NCBI GenBank assembly: GCA_002101905.1
Contig: LQPU01000049.1
Span: 40,042 to 104,041, forward strand
Direction: 5' to 3'
Length of the DNA: 64,000 nt
DNA from: Mycobacterium shimoidei
Lineage (GTDB): Bacteria > Actinomycetota > Actinomycetes > Mycobacteriales > Mycobacteriaceae
Numbering within the stretch: position 1 is the stretch's first letter; every line of letters begins with the position of its first letter. The notes under the pieces are model-generated. The model was not told the DNA's origin. It did not search any database and was given only the letters and a program-made list of their open reading frames with translations. Shown here piece after piece: positions 51,335 to 61,927 of the stretch. The position numbers were made by a program, and so were the translations under genes.

Positions 51335-51984
51335 CTGAGGTTTTCGACTGCGCTGACCCCGACCAGCGCTCCCGCGGGATCGCTGCAGCGGCCGGTGCGG
51401 TCAAGAACGGTCGGCTGGTGGTCATGCCGACCGACACCGTGTACGGGATCGGCGCCGACGCCTTCAACAGCGCCGCGGTAGCTGCGCTGCTGTCGGCCAA
51501 AGGGCGCGGCCGCGACATGCCCGTGGGCGTTCTAGTCGGGTCATGGCACACCATCGAGGGGCTGGTCTACACGATGCCCGAGGGCGCCCGCGATCTGATT
51601 CGCGCGTTTTGGCCGGGCGCACTGAGTCTGGTGGTCCGGCAGGCACCGTCGCTGCACTGGGATCTCGGCGACGCCCGCGGCACGGTAATGCTTCGGATGC
51701 CGCTGCACCCCGTGGCGATCGAAGTGCTGCGAGAGGTGGGGCCGATGGCGGTGTCCAGCGCCAATGTCTCGGGCAGTCAGCCTGCCGTCGACCCCGAGGA
51801 CGCGCGTCGGCAACTCGGTGACCTGGTGGACGTCTATCTCGACGCGGGCATCGCCGAACAGCAGGCGGCTTCGACGATCGTGGACCTGACCGGGCCAACA
51901 CCGCGCATTCTGCGACCCGGGCCGGTCAGCGCGGAGCGCATTGCCGCGGTGCTCGACATGGACCCCGGCAGTCTGACGGGATGA
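51331..51984 (+). CDS. L-threonylcarbamoyladenylate synthase (Sua5/YrdC family, Rv1301)
   Basis: 217-residue YrdC-domain enzyme making threonylcarbamoyl-AMP, the first step of the t6A37 tRNA modification. Conserved segments include LVVMPTDTVYGIGADAFN, KGRGRDMPVGVLV, FWPGALSLVVRQ and MAVSSANVSGSQPA. The GTG start overlaps the prmC stop. The order prfA-prmC-Sua5-wecA is common in actinobacteria. Confidence 0.93.
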   Translation: MTEVFDCADPDQRSRGIAAAAGAVKNGRLVVMPTDTVYGIGADAFNSAAVAALLSAKGRGRDMPVGVLVGSWHTIEGLVYTMPEGARDLIRAFWPGALSLVVRQAPSLHWDLGDARGTVMLRMPLHPVAIEVLREVGPMAVSSANVSGSQPAVDPEDARRQLGDLVDVYLDAGIAEQQAASTIVDLTGPTPRILRPGPVSAERIAAVLDMDPGSLTG

Positions 51985-52014
51985 TCTGATCAACAGGCCG
52001 AGTGGAGTACGGTC

Positions 52015-53211
52015 TTGCGGGTGTTTAGCGACGTGAACAGCCTTGCCGGCGGTCTGGTCGCGCTGTCCGATCGCGGTGCCGGTGTGCCACTTCGCGAGCT
52101 CGCGCTGGTGGGGTTGACCGCTGCGATCGTCACCTATTTCGCGACCGGTCCGGTACGTGTGCTGGCCACCCGATTCGGGGCGGTGGCCTACCCCCGCGAG
52201 CGCGACGTGCACGTGACGCCGACGCCGCGGATGGGCGGTTTGGCCATGTTTCTCGGTGTTGTCGCCGCGGTGTTCCTCGCATCGCAACTGCCCGCGCTCA
52301 CCCGCGGGTTCGTCTACTCCTCGGGTATGCCGGCGGTGTTGGTGGCCGGCACGGTGATCGTCGCCACCGGTCTGGTCGATGACCGGTGGGGGCTGGACGC
52401 GCTGACGAAGTTCGCCGGGCAGATCACCGCCGCCAGTGTGCTGGTCACCATGGGGGTGGCCTGGAGCGTGCTGTACATCCCGTTGGGCGGCGTCGGCACC
52501 ATCGTGCTGGACCAGGCCTCGTCGATCCTGCTCACGCTTGCGCTCACCGTATCCATCGTCAACGCAATGAACTTCGTCGACGGGCTCGACGGGCTGGCCG
52601 CCGGGCTGGGGCTGATCACCGCCCTGGCAATCTGCACGTTCTCGGTGGGCCTACTTCGCGACCACGGCGGTGACGTGTTGTTCTATCCGCCGGCTGTGAT
52701 CTCGGTGGTGCTCGCCGGCGCCTGTCTGGGTTTTCTGCCGCACAACTTCCACCGGGCCAAGATCTTCATGGGCGATTCGGGGTCAATGCTGATCGGACTG
52801 ATGCTGGCCGCCGCGTCGACCACGGCTGCCGGGCCGATTTCGCAGAACGCCTACGGAGCCCGCGACGTGTTCGTCCTGCTGTCGCCGTTCTTGTTGGTCG
52901 TCGCGGTGATGTTCGTGCCGATGCTCGACTTGCTGCTGGCGATCGTGCGTCGCACCCGCGCGGGGCGCAGTGCGTTCAGCCCCGACAAGATGCATCTGCA
53001 TCATCGGCTGTTGCAGATCGGGCACTCCCACCGCCGAGTGGTGCTGCTCATCTATCTATGGGTCGGCATCGTCGCGTTCGGCACGGCGAGCACGATCTTC
53101 TTCGATCCGCGCTACACCGGCGCGGTGATGCTGGCGGCGCTTCTGCTGGCGACGATTGCGACGCTGATACCGCTGCTGCGCCGCGACGACGACGTCTACG
53201 ACGAAGGGTAG
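52015..53211 (+). CDS. wecA: Undecaprenyl/decaprenyl-phosphate GlcNAc-1-phosphate transferase WecA (Rfe, Rv1302)
   Basis: 398-residue polytopic membrane enzyme with about ten helices. In mycobacteria it transfers GlcNAc-1-P to decaprenyl phosphate, starting the arabinogalactan linker. Catalytic and substrate motifs are LVDDRWGL, MNFVDGLDGLAAGLG and HNFHRAKIFMGDSGS, with HLHHRLLQ in a cytosolic loop. The TTG start at 52015 is preferred because GTGGAG lies seven bases upstream; GTG at 52021 is the alternative. The first residues differ from Mtb, where the gene starts in another register. Confidence 0.93.
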   Translation: MRVFSDVNSLAGGLVALSDRGAGVPLRELALVGLTAAIVTYFATGPVRVLATRFGAVAYPRERDVHVTPTPRMGGLAMFLGVVAAVFLASQLPALTRGFVYSSGMPAVLVAGTVIVATGLVDDRWGLDALTKFAGQITAASVLVTMGVAWSVLYIPLGGVGTIVLDQASSILLTLALTVSIVNAMNFVDGLDGLAAGLGLITALAICTFSVGLLRDHGGDVLFYPPAVISVVLAGACLGFLPHNFHRAKIFMGDSGSMLIGLMLAAASTTAAGPISQNAYGARDVFVLLSPFLLVVAVMFVPMLDLLLAIVRRTRAGRSAFSPDKMHLHHRLLQIGHSHRRVVLLIYLWVGIVAFGTASTIFFDPRYTGAVMLAALLLATIATLIPLLRRDDDVYDEG

Positions 53212-53498
53212 TAGGGCCGTCTATCTTGTGGTACGGTGCTGGTAGAACCCGAAAAAACCTCGCGGGTTGCCGGCCACCCGGCCGTCGGACTTTTGTCCGT
53301 ACGGACCGTTGTACGACCGACATGGGGAGCTACTCCTTGGGCGATTCGAGCGCGCTGTTTGCCCTCCGATACGCTGTGGCGGGCCACGCAAGAATCAACC
53401 AGGCGACGCGGCGACTCCCACCGTGGCGACCGCAAGCGCGGCGAAGCCGGGCGCAGCGGATCGTCACGGGACAACCAGTGAGGAACTGAGGTGCAGCA
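53212..53498 (+). other. Leader/intergenic region of the ATP synthase operon
   Basis: 287 bp without a supportable gene. It contains a 12-bp perfect palindrome GTCCGTACGGAC (53295-53306). Its left half can alternatively pair with CGGAC at 53286-53290 around TTTT, giving two mutually exclusive hairpins. No textbook promoter was found; TACGGT near 53232 is a possible -10. Small reading frames here lack ribosome sites and family signs. Confidence 0.4.
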
Positions 53499-53966
53499 GT
53501 GACGACGCCAGCGCAGGATGCGCCGTTGGTGTTCCCAGCGGTTGCGTTCCGGCCGATTCGGTTGTTTGTCATCTCCGTTGCCATTACCGCTGTGGCGGTA
53601 GTCGTCGCCAGTTTCCTGCACCACCCGATGATCGGCGTGTTCTTCGGGATCGGGCTTTTGATGGGCTTGCTCAACGCCCTTGGCGTGCGGCGCTCGGTGG
53701 CGGTGATCACCGCCGAGGCGCATCCGCTGAAGCGAAAGATGGCACTGAATTCCGCAGCACGGCTGGCGGTGATCTCGGTGGTCGCGCTGATCGTCGCGTT
53801 CATCTTCCGGCCGGAAGGATTGGGCATAGTTTTCGGACTCGCCATATTCCAGCTGCTTTTGGTCTTTACTACCGCTTTGCCGGTTTGGCAGAAGCTGCGC
53901 GCGGGAGCCGGCGAGCCAGAACCCGGCGCGCCCGGGATCACGGGGAGGGAAGACGGCGATGACTGA
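53499..53966 (+). CDS. AtpI-position membrane protein (Rv1303 type)
   Basis: 155-residue protein with four predicted membrane helices (first at about 20-40, VISVAITAVAVVVASFLHH). Encoded immediately before atpB with an 8-nt overlap, the place of AtpI/UncI in other bacteria, where it assists c-ring assembly and Mg or Ca supply. Sequence resembles recalled Mtb Rv1303. GTG start with GAGG eight bases upstream. First gene of the operon. Confidence 0.85.
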   Translation: MTTPAQDAPLVFPAVAFRPIRLFVISVAITAVAVVVASFLHHPMIGVFFGIGLLMGLLNALGVRRSVAVITAEAHPLKRKMALNSAARLAVISVVALIVAFIFRPEGLGIVFGLAIFQLLLVFTTALPVWQKLRAGAGEPEPGAPGITGREDGDD

Positions 53967-54714
53967 GGCGATCCTGGCCGAGGCCAACATCGAAGTCGGC
54001 GAACACAGCACCGCTACCTGGTTCGGGTTGACCGTCAACACCGACACGGTCCTGTCGAGCGCGATCGCCGCGGTGATCGTGATTGCGCTGGCGTTCTTCC
54101 TGCGCGCCAAGGTGACTTCGACCGGAGTGCCGGGCGGGGTGCAGCTGTTCTTCGAGGCGATCACCATCGGGATGCGCAACCAAATCGAGAGTGCGATCGG
54201 GATGCGGATCGCACCGTTTGTATTGCCGCTCGCGGTGACGATCTTTGTCTACATTCTGATCTCTAACTGGCTCTCGGTACTGCCGCTGCAGTACACCGAC
54301 GCCGAAGGGCACACCACCGAGCTGCTGAAGCCTGCCGCCGCCGATATCAACTACGTGCTGGCGCTGGCGTTGTTCGTGTTCATCTGCTATCACGCGGCCG
54401 GCTTCTGGCGCCGCGGTGTGCTGGGCCACCCGATCAGCGTGCTGAAGGGCCACGTCGCTTTCATGGCTCCGTTCAATCTCGTCGAGGAGATCGCAAAGCC
54501 GATCTCGTTGTCGCTCCGACTTTTCGGGAACATCTTCGCCGGCGGCATTTTGGTGGCCTTGATCGCGCTGTTCCCCCCGTACATTTTGTGGGCGCCTAAT
54601 GCGATATGGAAAGCGTTCGACTTGTTCGTCGGGTTGATTCAGGCCTTCATCTTCGCGTTGCTGACCATCCTGTACTTCAGTCAGGCAATGGAAATGGAAG
54701 AAGACCACGGGTAG
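53959..54714 (+). CDS. atpB: ATP synthase subunit a
   Basis: 251-residue Fo subunit with five or six membrane helices forming the proton half-channels beside the c-ring. The conserved helix-5 Arg is in KPISLSLRLFGNIFAGG, and the last helix includes LFVGLIQAFIFALLTILYFS. Start ATG overlaps the AtpI-position gene. The stop is followed by a hairpin and a strong ribosome site for atpE. Confidence 0.96.
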   Translation: MTEAILAEANIEVGEHSTATWFGLTVNTDTVLSSAIAAVIVIALAFFLRAKVTSTGVPGGVQLFFEAITIGMRNQIESAIGMRIAPFVLPLAVTIFVYILISNWLSVLPLQYTDAEGHTTELLKPAAADINYVLALALFVFICYHAAGFWRRGVLGHPISVLKGHVAFMAPFNLVEEIAKPISLSLRLFGNIFAGGILVALIALFPPYILWAPNAIWKAFDLFVGLIQAFIFALLTILYFSQAMEMEEDHG

Positions 54715-54752
54715 ACGATCGAGCTCGCACGAGGCAAGGACCACATCAGGAA

Positions 54753-54772
54753 TCTGGTAGACCGCTACCAGA
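54753..54772 (+). promoter_or_regulatory. Hairpin in the atpB-atpE gap
   Basis: TCTGGTAG (54753-54760) and CTACCAGA (54765-54772) make a perfect 8-bp stem with an ACCG loop, followed by the AAGGAGG ribosome site of atpE at about 54778. It may protect or process the mRNA so that subunit c is made in excess, as its stoichiometry requires. Confidence 0.5.
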
Positions 54773-54790
54773 CGTCAAGGAGGAAATCTA

Positions 54791-55045
54791 ATGGCAGGAC
54801 TGGACCCACAAATCGCGGCCGGCGCACTCATCGGCGGCGGACTGATCTTGGGCGGCGGTGCGGTCGGCGCGGCTATCGGTGACGGCATCGCCGGTAACGC
54901 GCTGATCTCTGGCGTAGCGCGGCAGCCGGAGGCGCAAGGCCGGTTGTTCACGCCGTTCTTCATCACCGTCGGTCTGGTGGAGGCTATGTACTTCATCAAC
55001 CTGGCGTTCATGGCGCTGTTCGTTTTCGCAACACCAGTCAAGTAA
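54791..55045 (+). CDS. atpE: ATP synthase subunit c, with Met at the Mtb Ala63 position
   Basis: 84-residue two-helix proteolipid forming the rotor ring. The proton-binding Glu is E64 (Mtb E61), and D31 (Mtb D28) and I69 (Mtb I66) are unchanged. Three extra residues at the N-terminus (MAGLDPQ versus MDPT) account for the offset. Residue 66, equal to Mtb Ala63, is Met (VGLVEAMYFINLAF). This is the change reported in M. xenopi and a few relatives and linked to natural bedaquiline tolerance, because the bulkier side chain fills part of the drug site. AAGGAGGAAAT precedes the ATG. Confidence 0.97.
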   Translation: MAGLDPQIAAGALIGGGLILGGGAVGAAIGDGIAGNALISGVARQPEAQGRLFTPFFITVGLVEAMYFINLAFMALFVFATPVK

Positions 55046-55054
55046 TCGGCTGAG

Positions 55055-55582
55055 ATGGGTGACGTGAGCGCAAGCATCCTGGTGCTGGCCGGCCAGGCAG
55101 CCGAGGAAGCCGAGGGTAATAACTTCCTCATCCCTAACGGCACCTTCTTCGTCGAGCTGATCATCTTCTTGATCGTGCTCGGCGTGATCGGCACCTTCGT
55201 CGTGCCGCCGATCATGAAGGTGCTGCAAGAGCGCGAGCGAATGGTCACCAAAACACTTGAGGACAACAAGAAATCGGCTGAGCAGTTCGCCGCCGCTCAG
55301 GAGGACTTCGAGAAGGCAATGACCGAAGCCCGGGTGGCGGCGTCAGCCTCCCGCGACCAAGCCCGGATCGAAGGCCGCAAGGTCATCGAGGAGATGCGTG
55401 CTCGCGCCGAGGTAGAGGTGACGTCGACACTTCAAGATGCTGCCGAGCAACTCAAGCGGGAGGGCGACGCCGTGGCCGCGGAGCTGCACTCTCGGGTAGA
55501 GGGCATGGCCACGACGCTGGCGAGCCGCATCATCGGGGTCGAGATCACCACCTCAGTCACTACGACCGGATCGGGGCGGTAG
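55055..55582 (+). CDS. atpF: ATP synthase subunit b
   Basis: 175-residue stalk subunit. One N-terminal membrane helix (FFVELIIFLIVLGVIGTFVV, about 31-50) is followed by a long charged helix (KVLQERERMVTKTLEDNKK onward) that dimerises along the peripheral stalk. The second b-type stalk is supplied by the b-delta fusion encoded five bases downstream. ATG start ten bases after atpE. Confidence 0.95.
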   Translation: MGDVSASILVLAGQAAEEAEGNNFLIPNGTFFVELIIFLIVLGVIGTFVVPPIMKVLQERERMVTKTLEDNKKSAEQFAAAQEDFEKAMTEARVAASASRDQARIEGRKVIEEMRARAEVEVTSTLQDAAEQLKREGDAVAAELHSRVEGMATTLASRIIGVEITTSVTTTGSGR

Positions 55583-55587
55583 CCGCA

Positions 55588-56925
55588 GTGTCGACTTTCG
55601 TGGGGCAGCTAGCCGGGTTCATCGTCATCGTGTGGCTGGTATGGCGCTTTGTCGTACCGCCGGTGCGCAAGCTGATGGCCGACCGGCAAGAAACCGTGCG
55701 ACGTGAGTTGGAAGATTCCGCCGCAGCGGCCAAGAGGCTGGAAGAAGCCGGCCGGGCCCACGCCGCGGCGCTGGAAGAGGCCAAGGCCGAGGCGCATCGG
55801 GTCACCGAAGAAGCCCGCATCGACGCCGAACGGATCGCCGAGCAACTGCGAGCCCAAGCTGACGTCGAGGTCGAGCGGATCAAAACCCAAGGCGCCAAGC
55901 AGGTCGAGCTGCTGCGTGCTCAGCTGGTTCGCCAGCTGCGCCAGGACATTGGCGCCGAATCCGTGCGGCGGGCAGGCGAACTGGTGCGCTCGTACGTGGC
56001 TGACCCGGAACAGCAAGCAGGCACCGTCGACCGTTTCCTCGATGACCTCGAAGCCATGGCACCGTCGGAAGCCGAGATCGACTATCCCGTCCTGACGAAG
56101 ATGCGCTCGGCCAGCCGGCGGGCGTTGACCGACCTGGTCGACCGCTTCGGTGAGATATCGAAGGACCTTGACGACGAGGGGCTGTCGACCCTCGCCGACG
56201 AACTGGCGTCCGTGGCCGCATTGCTACAGCGCGAGGCCGTGGTCACCCGGTATCTGACTGTGCCGGCCGAAGATGCCGGACCCCGAGTCCAACTGCTCGA
56301 GCGGTTGGTGTCGGGCAAAGTGGGCGACCCCGCCCTCGAGCTTCTCAGAAGCGCTGTCTCGGAACGCTGGTCGGCCAACTCCGATCTGATCGACGCCATC
56401 GAACATATTGCCCGGCACGCCTTGCTGATGCGGGCCGAACGCGCCGGTCAGGTCGACGAGGTCGAAGACCAGCTATTCCGCTTCAGCCGCATTCTCGACG
56501 CCGAGCCGCGGCTGGCGATTCTGCTGGGCGACTACGCCGCGCCCGCCGAAGGTCGGGTCAGCTTGCTGCGCAAGGTGCTTGACAGCGCAGGCGGCGTCAA
56601 CCCGATCGCGGCGGCGCTGCTGTCGCAAACCATAGAGTTGCTGCGCGGTCAACCCGCCGAGGAAGCCGTCCTGCGGCTCGCCGAAGTGGCGGTGGCTCGC
56701 CGCGGCGAGGTCGTCGCGCACGTCACCGCGGCTACCGAACTGACCGACACCCAACGCACCCGTGTCACCGAGGTGCTGAGCCGCATCTACGGTCACCCGG
56801 TGACACTGCAGATGCAAGTCGACCCCGGCCTACTGGGTGGCCTCTCGATCTCGGTCGGCGACGAGGTGATCGACGGGACGTTATCGTCGCGCCTGGCCAA
56901 AGCACAGACCCAGCTACCCGACTGA
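55588..56925 (+). CDS. atpH: ATP synthase b-delta fusion subunit
   Basis: 445 residues, the mycobacterial arrangement in which a b' stalk helix is fused to delta. Residues 1-20 are a membrane helix (FVGQLAGFIVIVWLVWRF), about 30-165 a long coiled coil with an actinobacterial insertion, and from about 265 the delta domain (ADEL and VLDSAGGVNPIAAALLS regions, ending GHPVTLQMQVDPGLLGGLSI). GTG start. Links Fo to the top of F1. Confidence 0.95.
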   Translation: MSTFVGQLAGFIVIVWLVWRFVVPPVRKLMADRQETVRRELEDSAAAAKRLEEAGRAHAAALEEAKAEAHRVTEEARIDAERIAEQLRAQADVEVERIKTQGAKQVELLRAQLVRQLRQDIGAESVRRAGELVRSYVADPEQQAGTVDRFLDDLEAMAPSEAEIDYPVLTKMRSASRRALTDLVDRFGEISKDLDDEGLSTLADELASVAALLQREAVVTRYLTVPAEDAGPRVQLLERLVSGKVGDPALELLRSAVSERWSANSDLIDAIEHIARHALLMRAERAGQVDEVEDQLFRFSRILDAEPRLAILLGDYAAPAEGRVSLLRKVLDSAGGVNPIAAALLSQTIELLRGQPAEEAVLRLAEVAVARRGEVVAHVTAATELTDTQRTRVTEVLSRIYGHPVTLQMQVDPGLLGGLSISVGDEVIDGTLSSRLAKAQTQLPD

Positions 56926-56987
56926 CACACCCACCAGCCTGAACCACGACCAGATACCCCAATCAACAAGCAGGAAGACGAAAAGCC

Positions 56988-58640
<1,653 letters not shown>

Positions 58641-58646
58641 TCTCAG

Positions 58647-59570
58647 ATGGCTGCCACACTTCGCGAACTGCGAGGCCGGATCCGTTCCGCCCAATCGATC
58701 AAAAAGATCACCAAGGCGCAGGAAATGATCGCGACCTCGCGTATCGGCAAGGCGCAAGCCCGGTTAGAAGCCGCCAGACCTTACGCCGACGAGATCACCC
58801 GGATGCTGACCACCCTGGCGGCGGAAGCCGCCCTGGATCATCCCCTGCTCGTCGAGCGGGATGACCCCAAGCTGGCCGGCGTGCTGGTGCTCTCGTCCGA
58901 CCGTGGTCTTTGTGGCGCATACAACTCGAATGTCTTACGCCGGGCCGAAGAGCTGTTCTCCCTGCTGCGAGAAGAAGGCAAGACGCCGGTGGTGTACGTC
59001 GTCGGCCGTAAAGCGCTGAACTACTACAGCTTCCGGAACTGGGACATCAGCGAGTCATGGACGGGTTTCTCCGAGCGACCCAGCTACGAGAATGCAGCGG
59101 AGGTGGCCGAGACGCTGGTGGACGCCTTCATGGCGGGCGCCGGGAACAACGGCGAGGCTCGGGAGCGGGAGGACAAGCCCGCGGTTGACGAGCTGCACAT
59201 CGTCTACACCGAGTTCAAGTCGATGATGTCGCAGTCCGCCGAGGCCCATCGGATCGCTCCAATGGTTGTGGAGTACGTCGAGGGACCGGCTGAGCTGCAC
59301 ACGCTGTACTCATTCGAGCCAGACGCGACAACGCTGTTCGAGTCGCTGCTGCCGCGTTACCTGACCACCCGCGTGTATGCGGCGATGCTCGATTCCGCTG
59401 CATCAGAGCTGGCATCGCGCCAGCGCGCAATGAAGTCCGCGAGCGACAACGCTGACGATCTCATCAAAGATCTCACGCTGCAGGCCAACCGCGAGCGGCA
59501 AGCCCAGATCACCCAGGAAATCAGCGAAATCGTCGGTGGCGCAAACGCGCTCGCCGAGGCCGCTGGATAA
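58647..59570 (+). CDS. atpG: ATP synthase subunit gamma
   Basis: 307-residue central shaft with N- and C-terminal coiled-coil helices (LRELRGRIRSAQSIKKITKA; LIKDLTLQANRERQAQITQE). The mycobacteria-specific loop of about 14 residues is present (GAGNNGEAREREDKPAV, near 165-180), which contributes to inhibition of hydrolysis. Six bases after atpA. Confidence 0.96.
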   Translation: MAATLRELRGRIRSAQSIKKITKAQEMIATSRIGKAQARLEAARPYADEITRMLTTLAAEAALDHPLLVERDDPKLAGVLVLSSDRGLCGAYNSNVLRRAEELFSLLREEGKTPVVYVVGRKALNYYSFRNWDISESWTGFSERPSYENAAEVAETLVDAFMAGAGNNGEAREREDKPAVDELHIVYTEFKSMMSQSAEAHRIAPMVVEYVEGPAELHTLYSFEPDATTLFESLLPRYLTTRVYAAMLDSAASELASRQRAMKSASDNADDLIKDLTLQANRERQAQITQEISEIVGGANALAEAAG

Positions 59571-59594
59571 GCCCCATTTAGGAAGCGAAAAGAT

Positions 59595-61055
59595 ATGGCT
59601 GCTACCACCAAACAGGCTCAGAAATCGAACAACGCCAAGAGCGCCGATAATCACGGCCGCGTGGTGCGGGTCACCGGGCCCGTCGTCGACGTCGAGTTTC
59701 CTCGCGGCTCAGTGCCTGAGCTGTTCAACGCGCTGCACGCTGAGGTCACATTCAAGTCGCTGGCGAAGACGTTGACGCTGGAAGTAGCACAGCATCTCGG
59801 CGACAATCTGGTGCGCACCATCTCGCTGCAACCCACCGACGGACTGGTGCGCGGGGTCGACGTGATCGACACCGGAGACTCGATCTCGGTCCCGGTCGGT
59901 GACGGTGTCAAGGGCCATGTGTTCAATGCGCTTGGCGATTGCCTGGATGACCCCGGCTACGGAAAAGACTTTGAGCACTGGCCCATTCACCGCAAGCCAC
60001 CGGCGTTCGACGAGCTGGAACCGCGCACCGAGATGCTCGAGACCGGGCTGAAAGTCGTCGACCTACTGACCCCATATGTGCGCGGCGGCAAGATCGCGCT
60101 GTTCGGCGGTGCCGGTGTCGGCAAGACCGTGCTCATCCAGGAGATGATCAACCGTATCGCGCGAAACTTCGGTGGCACCTCGGTTTTCGCCGGTGTGGGG
60201 GAGCGCACCCGTGAAGGCAACGACCTGTGGGTCGAGCTGGGCGAGGCGGATGTGCTCAAGGACACCGCGCTGGTATTCGGCCAGATGGACGAGCCGCCCG
60301 GCACCCGTATGCGGGTGGCGTTGTCGGCGCTGACGATGGCCGAGTACTTTCGCGACGAGCAGGGCCAAGACGTGCTGCTGTTCATCGACAACATCTTCCG
60401 CTTCACCCAGGCCGGGTCGGAGGTGTCCACGCTGCTGGGCCGGATGCCCTCGGCGGTGGGCTATCAGCCAACGCTGGCCGACGAAATGGGCGAGCTCCAG
60501 GAGCGCATCACCTCGACACGTGGTCGATCCATCACGTCGATGCAGGCGGTGTACGTCCCCGCCGACGACTACACCGACCCCGCGCCGGCGACAACGTTCG
60601 CCCACCTGGATGCCACCACCGAGCTGAGTCGGGCGGTGTTCTCGAAGGGCATATTCCCTGCGGTGGACCCGTTGGCATCCAGCTCGACCATCCTGGATCC
60701 CGCCGTGGTTGGCGAAGAGCATTACCGGGTGGCGCAGGAAGTCATTCGAATTCTGCAGCGCTACAAGGACCTGCAGGACATCATCGCGATTCTCGGTATC
60801 GACGAGCTATCCGAAGAGGACAAGCAGCAGGTGCAGAGGGCACGGCGGATCGAGCGGTTCCTCTCGCAGAACATGATGGCCGCCGAGCAATTCACCGGCC
60901 AGCCCGGCTCGACCGTGCCGGTGAAGGAAACCATCGAAGCGTTCGACAAGCTCACGAAGGGCGAATTCGACCATGTACCCGAGCAGGCCTTCTTCTTGAT
61001 CGGTGGTCTCGACGACCTGGCCAAGAAGGCCGAAAGCTTCGGCGCCAAACTGTGA
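59595..61055 (+). CDS. atpD: ATP synthase subunit beta
   Basis: 486-residue catalytic F1 subunit. Walker A is GGAGVGKTVLIQEM. The catalytic Glu is in GVGERTREGNDLW, the DELSEED motif appears as IDELSEEDKQQVQRARR, and LLFIDNIFRFTQAGSEVS is the Walker B segment. An Ala/Lys/Asn-rich N-terminus precedes the beta barrel. AGGAAG precedes the ATG. Confidence 0.97.
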   Translation: MAATTKQAQKSNNAKSADNHGRVVRVTGPVVDVEFPRGSVPELFNALHAEVTFKSLAKTLTLEVAQHLGDNLVRTISLQPTDGLVRGVDVIDTGDSISVPVGDGVKGHVFNALGDCLDDPGYGKDFEHWPIHRKPPAFDELEPRTEMLETGLKVVDLLTPYVRGGKIALFGGAGVGKTVLIQEMINRIARNFGGTSVFAGVGERTREGNDLWVELGEADVLKDTALVFGQMDEPPGTRMRVALSALTMAEYFRDEQGQDVLLFIDNIFRFTQAGSEVSTLLGRMPSAVGYQPTLADEMGELQERITSTRGRSITSMQAVYVPADDYTDPAPATTFAHLDATTELSRAVFSKGIFPAVDPLASSSTILDPAVVGEEHYRVAQEVIRILQRYKDLQDIIAILGIDELSEEDKQQVQRARRIERFLSQNMMAAEQFTGQPGSTVPVKETIEAFDKLTKGEFDHVPEQAFFLIGGLDDLAKKAESFGAKL

Positions 61056-61102
61056 TTGGCTCCTAACCCACGGGGAGGGTTACCGTCGAAAGGTATGTGT
61101 GA

Positions 61103-61468
61103 ATGGCGGAGTTGAATGTGGAGATCGTTGCCGTCGACCGCAAGATCTGGTCGGGCAAGGCGACGTTTCTCTTCACTCGCACCACGGTCGGCGAAATCGG
61201 AATTTTGCCACGGCACATCCCGGTGGTGGCGCAACTGGTCGACGACGCCATGGTCCGCGTCGAACGTGAGGGTGAGGACGATCTGCGTATCGCGGTCGAC
61301 GGTGGTTTTATGTCGGTGACCGAGGAAGGAGTCACGATCCTCGCCGAATCCGCGGAATTCGAGTCGGAGATCGACGAGTCCGCCGCAAGGCAGGATTCCG
61401 AGTCCGACGATCCTCGTATCGCCGCTAGGGGCCGCGCCAGGTTGCGCGCTGTCGGCGCGCTCGACTAG
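61103..61468 (+). CDS. atpC: ATP synthase subunit epsilon
   Basis: 121-residue central stalk subunit. An N-terminal beta barrel (NVEIVAVDRKIWSGKATFLF, GEIGILPRHIPVVAQL) and a short C-terminal helical part (ARGRARLRAVGALD) match the compact mycobacterial form. Last gene of the ATP synthase operon, 47 bp after atpD. Confidence 0.95.
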   Translation: MAELNVEIVAVDRKIWSGKATFLFTRTTVGEIGILPRHIPVVAQLVDDAMVRVEREGEDDLRIAVDGGFMSVTEEGVTILAESAEFESEIDESAARQDSESDDPRIAARGRARLRAVGALD

Positions 61469-61482
61469 GGGCCAGGCCGCCG

Positions 61483-61926
61483 ATGAGCGCGCTCATGTCC
61501 GCCATGGTCGTGCTCATTGCTGTATTAGCGGTTGCCGTAATCGCATTGAGCTACCGGCTCTGGAAACTGCGGCAAGGTGGGACTGCGGCGATCCTGCGCG
61601 ACACCCCCGCCGTCGGAGGTCATGGTTGGCGGCACGGGGTGGTTCGCTACCACGGGGACGCTGCCGCGTTCTACCGGCTCTCCAGCGTTCGCCTGTGGCC
61701 CGATCGTCGACTGAGCAGGCGCGGAATCGAGATCATCTCCCGTCGTGGCCCGCGCGGGGACGAGTTCGACATCATGACCGACGAAATCGTGGTACTGGGA
61801 CTGCGCGACGGGATCCAAGAACGCAGATCCGGTTATGAAATCGCTTTGGATCGTGGAGCGCTGACGGCGTTTCTGTCGTGGCTGGAGTCACGTCCGTCGC
61901 CGCGCGCGCGACGCCGCAGTACCTGA
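61483..61926 (+). CDS. DUF2550 membrane protein (Rv1312)
   Basis: 147-residue protein with one N-terminal membrane helix (MVVLIAVLAVAVIALSYRLW) and a basic cytosolic domain (HGWRHGVVRYHGDAAAFYRL, RRGIEIISRRGPRGDEFDIM). It lies 14 bp after atpC in nearly all mycobacteria and is probably cotranscribed. Function unknown. Its stop is one base from the convergent adenosyltransferase stop. Confidence 0.88.
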   Translation: MSALMSAMVVLIAVLAVAVIALSYRLWKLRQGGTAAILRDTPAVGGHGWRHGVVRYHGDAAAFYRLSSVRLWPDRRLSRRGIEIISRRGPRGDEFDIMTDEIVVLGLRDGIQERRSGYEIALDRGALTAFLSWLESRPSPRARRRST

Positions 61927-61927
61927 C

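Noticed and set aside
53236..53481. Possible small gene or leader peptide before the ATP synthase operon
   Set aside because: Arg-rich, no ribosome site, no recognisable family, and overlapped by hairpins; more likely untranslated leader.
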